Shown here in pieces: positions 14,972 to 20,162 of a stretch of 20,162 bases of DNA (its first letter is position 1; each line of letters opens with the position of its first letter). The notes under the pieces are model-generated. The model had not been told where the DNA came from, ran no database searches, and saw only the letters and a program-made list of their open reading frames with translations. Source of the DNA: Clostridia bacterium (GTDB lineage: Bacteria > Bacillota > Clostridia > CAKSNL01 > HGM11501); NCBI GenBank assembly GCA_017390225.1, contig JAFPCL010000234.1:1-20162 (forward strand), in the 5' to 3' direction. Made by a program: the position numbers and the translations under genes.

Positions 14972-16231
14972 ATGTTGGATGCTATCATAAACTTCTGGCA
15001 GCAGACCGGCTTTTACATGATCGCACAGAATCCTTTGCAGCTTGTTATGATTGCGGTCGCATGCTTTCTGCTTTATCTTGCCATTGTTAAAAAATTCGAA
15101 CCCTTGCTCCTACTCCCCATCGCTTTTGGTATGCTTCTTACGAACCTGTTCGGCGCAGATATGTTCCATGAAATTCTGTTTGCCGGCGGTCATGTCCATT
15201 GGGATTTATTCGGTGGCGCACCTGTCACAGCCGAATTTATCGAAGAAATGAAAGCCGCCGGTGTCGCCGATGCGATTCTCTCTTCTGTTGAGGTCGGAAA
15301 AAGTGTCACCATCGGCTTGATTGATATTTTGTATCTGGGTGTCAAGCTTGGCATTTATCCCTGTTTGATTTTCCTCGGTGTCGGTGCGATGACGGACTTT
15401 GGTCCTCTGATTGCGAACCCCAAGAGTCTTCTTTTGGGTGCCGCCGCACAGCTTGGCATTTTCCTTGCTTATTTTGGTGCTGTTTTGCTTGGCTATACGT
15501 TCTTGGAAGCCGGTTCCATCGGGATCATCGGCGGTGCGGATGGCCCCACGGCTATTTTCGTCACCTCCAAGCTCGCACCCCATCTGTTAGGGCCCATCGC
15601 CGTTGCCGCTTATTCGTATATGGCATTGGTACCTGTGATTCAGCCGCCCATCATGAGACTTCTCACCACAAAGAAAGAACGCATGATTGTGATGAAAGAA
15701 CTTCGTCCCGTTTCCAAAACGGAAAAGATTCTTTTCCCGATCATCGTTACCATCTTTGTTTCTCTGCTCGTTCCTTCCGCCACGCCCCTTGTCGGCACAT
15801 TAATGCTCGGCAACCTCTTGCGTGAATGTGGTGTCACGGAGCGTCTTTCCAAGACAGCACAAAATGAGCTGATGAATATCGTCACAATTTTCTTGGGCAT
15901 CTCTGTCGGTGCAACCGCTACTGCCCAGACGTTCTTATCTCTTAAAACATTGGGTATTGTCCTTATGGGTATTTGTGCCTTTGCCTTCGGTACTGCCGGC
16001 GGCGTGCTTCTTGCCAAGCTCATGAACCTGTTCCTTCCGAAGAACAAGAAAATCAATCCCCTCATCGGCTCTGCCGGTGTGTCTGCCGTGCCGATGGCGG
16101 CGCGTGTATCGCAAAAGGTTGGTCAGGAAGAAAATCCCGGCAATTTCCTTTTGATGCATGCCATGGGTCCCAATGTTGCCGGTGTTATCGGCTCTGCCAT
16201 TGCCGCCGGTGTTCTCCTTGCCATTCTTTAA
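14972..16231 (+). CDS. oadB: Sodium-pump decarboxylase beta subunit
   Basis: The 419-aa polytopic membrane protein belongs to the OadB/MmdB/GcdB family, which decarboxylates carboxybiotin and exports Na+. The functional signature GIIGGADGPTAIF is present, with Asp190 corresponding to the essential Na+/proton-coupling aspartate of Klebsiella OadB. The C-terminal GPNVAGVIGSAIAAG, which holds the conserved serine, is also intact. Around ten hydrophobic segments are visible. The family cannot by itself reveal the substrate; the adjacent 5S-type carboxyltransferase does. It starts 18 bp after the biotin carrier with GGAAAGGA upstream, and ends 21 bp before the carboxyltransferase gene. Confidence 0.94.
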   Translation: MLDAIINFWQQTGFYMIAQNPLQLVMIAVACFLLYLAIVKKFEPLLLLPIAFGMLLTNLFGADMFHEILFAGGHVHWDLFGGAPVTAEFIEEMKAAGVADAILSSVEVGKSVTIGLIDILYLGVKLGIYPCLIFLGVGAMTDFGPLIANPKSLLLGAAAQLGIFLAYFGAVLLGYTFLEAGSIGIIGGADGPTAIFVTSKLAPHLLGPIAVAAYSYMALVPVIQPPIMRLLTTKKERMIVMKELRPVSKTEKILFPIIVTIFVSLLVPSATPLVGTLMLGNLLRECGVTERLSKTAQNELMNIVTIFLGISVGATATAQTFLSLKTLGIVLMGICAFAFGTAGGVLLAKLMNLFLPKNKKINPLIGSAGVSAVPMAARVSQKVGQEENPGNFLLMHAMGPNVAGVIGSAIAAGVLLAIL

Positions 16232-16252
16232 TTCTAAAAAGGTGCTATCATT

Positions 16253-17656
16253 ATGAATAAATTATGGATTACAGATACAATTCTGCGTGATGCACACCAG
16301 TCCCAAGCGGCTACCCGTATGCGCACGGAAGAAATGCTCCCTGCCTGCCAAATTCTTGATGAGATTGGCTACTGGTCTTTGGAATGTTGGGGCGGCGCCA
16401 CTTTTGATGCTTGTCTTCGTTTTTTGAACGAAGACCCGTGGGAACGTCTTCGGGCATTGAAAAAAGCCATGCCGAAAACCAAGCTTCAAATGCTCATGCG
16501 CGGTCAAAATCTTTTGGGCTATAAGCACTATGCCGACGATGTGGTGCAAAGCTTTTGCAAGAAATCTTTAGAAAACGGCATTGATGTTGTTCGTATTTTC
16601 GATGCACTCAATGACGTCCGCAATATGGAAACCTCCATAAAATTCGTTAAAGAATATGGCGGCACCGTAGAAGCGGCTTTCAGCTACACCATCAGCCCCG
16701 TGCACAGTGAAGACTATTTTGTCAAGCTTGCTTGCACACTGGAAAAAATGGGGGCAGATGTCATTTGCATCAAAGACATGGCAAATCTTCTTTTGCCCTA
16801 CCAAGCATATTCTTTGGTGAAAAAGCTGAAAGAAACCGTCAGCCTTCCCATTCATATGCACACCCACAACTCCACCGGCACCGGTGATATGGTGTGCCTG
16901 ATGGCGGCGCAAGCCGGTGTGGATATTGTCGACACCGCATTATCGCCCCTGGCAAACGGCACATCTCAGCCCTGCACCGAAGCTTTGGTTTGCACATTGC
17001 AAGGCACACAAAGAGATACAGGGCTTGATCTTAACAAGCTGAATGATGCCGCCACGCACTTTCGCGGCATCGCCGACCGTTTGAAGAAAGACGGGGTTAT
17101 AGATTCCAAGGTGTACCGTGTGGATACCAAAACTCTTTTATACCAAGTTCCCGGCGGTATGCTCTCCAATCTGATTTCCCAGCTCAGACAAGCGGGTGCT
17201 GAAGACAAATACGACGAAGTATTGGCAGAAGTGCCTCGTGTGCGTGAAGACTTTGGTTTTCCCCCTTTGGTTACGCCGACCAGCCAGATTGTCGGCTCTC
17301 AAGCCGTTCTCAACGTAGTCAGCGGTGAGCGATACAAAACGATTACCAAAGAAGCCAAAGGGCTTCTGCGCGGTGAATACGGAAAGCTTCCGGGCAAAGT
17401 CAACGAAGATGTGCGCAAAAAAGCCATCGGCGATGAACCGCTCATCACTTGCCGTCCGGCAGATTTAATTGCCCCGGAAATGGAAAACATCCGAAAAGAC
17501 GCCGCAGGGCTTGCCAAATCCGAGGAAGACGTGCTTTCCATTGCCATGTTTCCGCAGGTTGCGCCGGATTTTTTAGAAAAAAGAAACAATCCGTCCCCTT
17601 CTTCTGTAGATGAAAACGGTGTGCGAACACTCTGGGTTGTCGATACCGGAAATTAA
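16253..17656 (+). CDS. oadA: Oxaloacetate decarboxylase alpha-type carboxyltransferase, lacking its biotin domain
   Basis: The 467-aa protein has the DRE-TIM/5S carboxyltransferase fold: ITDTILRDAHQS (6-17) with the metal-binding aspartate, WGGATFDACLRFL, MLMRGQNLLGY, the carboxylatable lysine region CIKDMANLL (Lys174), and the metal ligands in HMHTHNSTG (His203 and His205). It transfers the carboxyl group of oxaloacetate to biotin, leaving pyruvate. Full-length OadA is about 590 aa with a C-terminal biotin domain; this one stops before it, in line with the free carrier upstream. AAAGGTG precedes the ATG. It is the last gene of the oadG-carrier-oadB-oadA unit. Transcarboxylase 5S or a pyruvate carboxylase B-subunit are alternatives, but OadB beside it favours the sodium pump. 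Confidence 0.93.
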   Translation: MNKLWITDTILRDAHQSQAATRMRTEEMLPACQILDEIGYWSLECWGGATFDACLRFLNEDPWERLRALKKAMPKTKLQMLMRGQNLLGYKHYADDVVQSFCKKSLENGIDVVRIFDALNDVRNMETSIKFVKEYGGTVEAAFSYTISPVHSEDYFVKLACTLEKMGADVICIKDMANLLLPYQAYSLVKKLKETVSLPIHMHTHNSTGTGDMVCLMAAQAGVDIVDTALSPLANGTSQPCTEALVCTLQGTQRDTGLDLNKLNDAATHFRGIADRLKKDGVIDSKVYRVDTKTLLYQVPGGMLSNLISQLRQAGAEDKYDEVLAEVPRVREDFGFPPLVTPTSQIVGSQAVLNVVSGERYKTITKEAKGLLRGEYGKLPGKVNEDVRKKAIGDEPLITCRPADLIAPEMENIRKDAAGLAKSEEDVLSIAMFPQVAPDFLEKRNNPSPSSVDENGVRTLWVVDTGN

Positions 17657-17661
17657 CAATC

Positions 17662-17698
17662 AAAACTGCAATTTCGCATGATGAAATTGCAGTTTTTT
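17662..17698 (+). terminator. Rho-independent terminator of the oad operon
   Basis: A 14-bp perfect stem, AAAACTGCAATTTC (17662-17675) with GAAATTGCAGTTTT (17683-17696), encloses a seven-base loop and ends in six T. It begins five bases after the carboxyltransferase stop. Confidence 0.92.
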
Positions 17699-17708
17699 AT
17701 TTATATAA

Positions 17709-17737
17709 TTGATTTTTCTTATGTTTTATGCTATAAT
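17709..17737 (+). promoter_or_regulatory. Predicted promoter of hydF-hydE, extended -10
   Basis: TTGATT (17709-17714) and TATAAT (17732-17737) are 17 bp apart, with TG one base before the -10. It lies between the oad terminator and the hydF ribosome binding site. Confidence 0.78.
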
Positions 17738-17772
17738 AGGAAAAGATAAAAAAACAAAAGGAGGCATTCCCC

Positions 17773-18969
17773 TTGGCTGAACTAAACGAAACCTCCCGTG
17801 CCAACCGATTGCATATTGGTGTATTCGGTCGTCGCAATGCAGGAAAATCTTCCCTTATCAATCTCATCACAGGACATGACACGGCGCTTGTATCCGAATT
17901 TGCCGGCACAACCACAGATCCTGTGTATAAATCCATTGAGCTTCACGGCATCGGGCCGTGCGTGTTGATCGACACCCCCGGCTTCGATGATGAAGGAGCA
18001 CTGGGCGCACTTCGCGTGGAGCGCACCCAAAACGCCATGGATAAAGCAGATATTGCACTTATGGTCATATCTGCCGACAGCACAGACACTTCGATAGAAG
18101 AAACATGGATTTCCCGTTTTAAAGAAAAGAAAACCCCTATTTTAGGTGTTATCACAAAAACGGATCTTGCAGATGCTGCCACGATGGAATCGCGCATGCG
18201 TGATATCTTGAAAATCCCTTATATCGTCATTCCCAAAGCCCACGAAGAAGTGCCGCATCTCATCCGAAAGGCTGTTTTGCGCCTGATTCCCGAAGACTTC
18301 GAGCAAAGAAGTCTCACCGCAGGTCTTGTCAATCAAGGCGATGTTGTCCTTCTTGTGATGCCGCAGGATATCCAAGCCCCCAAAGGCCGACTGATTTTGC
18401 CGCAAGTGCAAACGATTCGTGACCTTTTGGATCATAAAGCCTTGGTTATCTCTTGCACCACCGACAATTTTTCAGCCGCACTGGCTTGCCTCAATGCCCC
18501 CCCTGCCCTGATTATCACCGATTCCCAGGTTTTCCCCTTTGTCTATGAAAACAAGCCGAAAGAAAGCCGCCTCACATCCTTTTCCGTATTGATGGCAGGC
18601 TTAAAAGGCGATATTGAAGCCCTGGCGCACGGCGCATCGGTGATTTCTTCTTTAACCGACAAGAGCCGTATTTTAATTGCCGAAGCCTGCACCCATGCAC
18701 CGCTCACGGAAGATATCGGCAGAGTCAAAATCCCCCGTATGCTCAAAAAGAGATTTGGCGAAGGCATCACCATTGATATGGTCAGCGGCAGTGATTTCCC
18801 CTCCGACTTGTCTTCTTATGATTTGATTATCCATTGCGGCGGCTGTATGTTCAACAGAAAATACTTTTTATCCCGTCAGGAAGCCGCCAAAAATGCCGGT
18901 GTTCCCATGACCAACTACGGTGTTTTTATTGCCGCTTTCAACGGCATTTTAGATAAAATTTCTTTTTAA
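17773..18969 (+). CDS. hydF: [FeFe]-hydrogenase maturation GTPase HydF
   Basis: HydF is the scaffold on which the 2Fe subcluster of the hydrogenase H-cluster is assembled before transfer to the apo-enzyme. The 398-aa protein has an Era-like GTPase domain with P-loop GRRNAGKSS (19-27), AGTTTDP for switch I (44-50), DTPG (67-70) and TKTD (128-131). The C-terminal cluster-binding domain has CTH (306-308) and HCGGC (354-358), the diagnostic Fe-S ligands of HydF. The start is TTG, with AGGAGG eight bases upstream and no nearby ATG in frame. hydE follows after 13 bp. No hydG or hydrogenase structural gene lies in the window. Confidence 0.95.
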   Translation: MAELNETSRANRLHIGVFGRRNAGKSSLINLITGHDTALVSEFAGTTTDPVYKSIELHGIGPCVLIDTPGFDDEGALGALRVERTQNAMDKADIALMVISADSTDTSIEETWISRFKEKKTPILGVITKTDLADAATMESRMRDILKIPYIVIPKAHEEVPHLIRKAVLRLIPEDFEQRSLTAGLVNQGDVVLLVMPQDIQAPKGRLILPQVQTIRDLLDHKALVISCTTDNFSAALACLNAPPALIITDSQVFPFVYENKPKESRLTSFSVLMAGLKGDIEALAHGASVISSLTDKSRILIAEACTHAPLTEDIGRVKIPRMLKKRFGEGITIDMVSGSDFPSDLSSYDLIIHCGGCMFNRKYFLSRQEAAKNAGVPMTNYGVFIAAFNGILDKISF

Positions 18970-18982
18970 CGAAAGGCTATAT

Positions 18983-20023
18983 ATGAAACAGCTCATCGAT
19001 AAACTCCATGCGCAAAAGCATCTGTCCAAAGAAGAATATGTTTCTCTTTTTTCATCCTACACGCCTGCCGATGCTTCCTATGCCGCTACACTGGCACAGG
19101 AAATCAAAAACAGTGTGTATGGAAAAAATGTATTCATCCGCGGACTCATTGAAATTTCTTCTTATTGTAAAAACAATTGCTATTACTGCGGCATTTGTCG
19201 GAGTAACAAAAATGCACAGCGATACAGGCTTTCCAAAGAAGAGATTTTGGATTGTTGCCGCAGTGGCTATAAGGCAGGCTTTCGCACTTTTGTGATGCAA
19301 GGCGGTGAAGACCCGTGGTACACCGATGCTATCATGGCAGATATCATCTCCTCTATTCGCGCCGAATTTCCCGATTGTGCCATCACCCTTTCTCTGGGCG
19401 AAAAAGGCCACGATTCCTACGAACGCTTTTTCCGTGCCGGTGCCAACCGATATCTTCTGCGGCACGAAACGGCGGATGAAGCGCATTATCGCATCTTGCA
19501 TCCGGAGCCTCTGACGCTTGAAAATCGAATCAAATGTCTATGGGACTTGAAACAAATCGGCTATCAAGTTGGTTGCGGTTTTATGATTGGCTCTCCCGGG
19601 CAAACGCCGCAAACTTTAGCGGAAGACTTTTTGTTTTTGGAAAAATTTCAGCCACACATGGTCGGCATGGGGCCCTTTCTTCCCCATAAAGACACCATCT
19701 TCCGCGACCATCCCGGCGGCTCTGTCGATTTAACACTCTTTCTTTTAAGCCTGTGCCGCATTTTGCTCCCGAAGGTTCTGCTCCCTGCAACCACCGCCCT
19801 CAGCACCGCCAGTGCCGACGGAAAATTGCTGGGTGTTCTCCATGGCGCCAATGTTGTCATGCCCAATCTTTCCCCTTGGGACAAGCGAGAAAAATATATG
19901 CTATACGACAACAAGTTTCCTTCAGGCAAAGATCCCGTTGCCGCTGTGCATGAATTGTCCGAAAAAATGGCAACCATTGATCATACCGTTGTCATCGGAC
20001 GCGGCGATCATAAAGATATATAG
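18983..20023 (+). CDS. hydE: [FeFe]-hydrogenase maturation radical SAM enzyme HydE
   Basis: HydE works with HydG and HydF to build the azadithiolate-bridged diiron centre of the hydrogenase. The 346-aa protein has the radical-SAM CX3CX2C motif at Cys62, Cys66 and Cys69 (SSYCKNNCYYCGIC), followed by MQGGEDPWYTD and RHETADEAHY, segments typical of HydE within the HydE/BioB-like family. The second Fe-S site seen in some HydEs near the C-terminus is missing: no cysteines occur in the last part of the protein. That cluster is known to be dispensable. The start follows GAAAGG, 13 bp after hydF. The gene appears complete. Confidence 0.94.
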   Translation: MKQLIDKLHAQKHLSKEEYVSLFSSYTPADASYAATLAQEIKNSVYGKNVFIRGLIEISSYCKNNCYYCGICRSNKNAQRYRLSKEEILDCCRSGYKAGFRTFVMQGGEDPWYTDAIMADIISSIRAEFPDCAITLSLGEKGHDSYERFFRAGANRYLLRHETADEAHYRILHPEPLTLENRIKCLWDLKQIGYQVGCGFMIGSPGQTPQTLAEDFLFLEKFQPHMVGMGPFLPHKDTIFRDHPGGSVDLTLFLLSLCRILLPKVLLPATTALSTASADGKLLGVLHGANVVMPNLSPWDKREKYMLYDNKFPSGKDPVAAVHELSEKMATIDHTVVIGRGDHKDI

Positions 20024-20095
20024 AAAATGGGGCTGTAAAATAATTCTTTTGAATCCGGGGATGGAAAAAAAGAGTGCGGAACGTGCGAACTGAAT

Positions 20096-20162
20096 ACATT
20101 ATCAAGGCGTAGCCTTGATAATGTCATCCCGAAGGCGTACGATGGTACGTCGAGAGGTGAAG
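20096..20162. repeat. Palindromic intergenic sequence, probably a dispersed repeat cut by the window end
   Basis: A 13-bp perfect inverted repeat, ACATTATCAAGGC (20096-20108) with GCCTTGATAATGT (20112-20124), has a three-base loop and no T-run. It is followed by a second small palindrome, CGTAC-GATG-GTACG, inside CATCCCGAAGGC...GTCGAG. Such nested palindromes resemble REP/MITE-like intergenic elements more than a terminator. Only one copy is visible, so the repeat nature is inferred. The rest of the stretch after hydE (20024-20095) shows no gene. Confidence 0.45.

Noticed and set aside
1..20162. CRISPR arrays, tRNA or rRNA genes, insertion sequences, prophage genes
   Set aside because: No regularly spaced repeats, no cloverleaf or rRNA sequence that I could recognise, and no transposase, integrase or phage-type protein were seen.

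Overview
The window reads as a chromosomal segment of an anaerobic, probably endospore-forming Firmicute of the Clostridia type. Three things point there: a tiny SpoVM-like sporulation peptide, the [FeFe]-hydrogenase maturases HydF and HydE, and a biotin-dependent sodium-pump oxaloacetate decarboxylase. Ribosome binding sites are strong GGAGG types and promoters are sigma-A-like with 17-bp spacers, several with an extended -10 (TGn). I found no tRNA, rRNA, CRISPR array, phage gene or insertion sequence. Gene density is high and no gene-free stretch exceeds about 220 bases.

Layout. (1) 3-3380: the 3' part of a large NRPS-like protein (condensation, adenylation, carrier and thioesterase-like regions, in that order). 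Key active-site residues appear substituted in every domain, although the frame is intact. A perfect hairpin at 3401-3438 separates it from a convergent gene. (2) 3445-4149, minus strand: a CitB/DcuR-type response regulator with no kinase gene in view. (3) 4317-6230: a unit running from a consensus promoter to a terminator, encoding a C_GCAxxG_C_C family protein, a J-domain protein with a cysteine-rich tail, two small membrane proteins and a 23-residue SpoVM-like peptide. (4) 6262-9691: nusB, xseA, xseB, ispA and a small-multidrug-export family membrane protein, ending at a hairpin that overlaps the next gene's ribosome binding site. (5) 9692-14174: a small membrane protein, a RecD2-type helicase and a large U32-family protein; the last two overlap by 49 bp. 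(6) 14216-17698: promoter, OadG-like subunit, free biotin carrier, OadB-type sodium-pump subunit and a 5S-type carboxyltransferase, then a strong terminator. (7) 17709-20023: promoter, hydF (TTG start) and hydE. The last 70 bases hold palindromic sequence that looks like a dispersed repeat cut by the window edge.

How the genes work together. The oad cluster would decarboxylate oxaloacetate to pyruvate and export Na+, as in citrate, malate or aspartate fermentation. HydE and HydF help build the hydrogenase H-cluster that disposes of fermentation electrons. The response regulator belongs to a family that often controls citrate or C4-dicarboxylate metabolism. Its promoter shares a 10-base word over the -35 region with the oad promoter, which suggests but does not prove a regulatory link. 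The nusB-xseAB-ispA block is a common housekeeping neighbourhood in Firmicutes. The most unusual item is the apparently catalytically dead NRPS-like protein.
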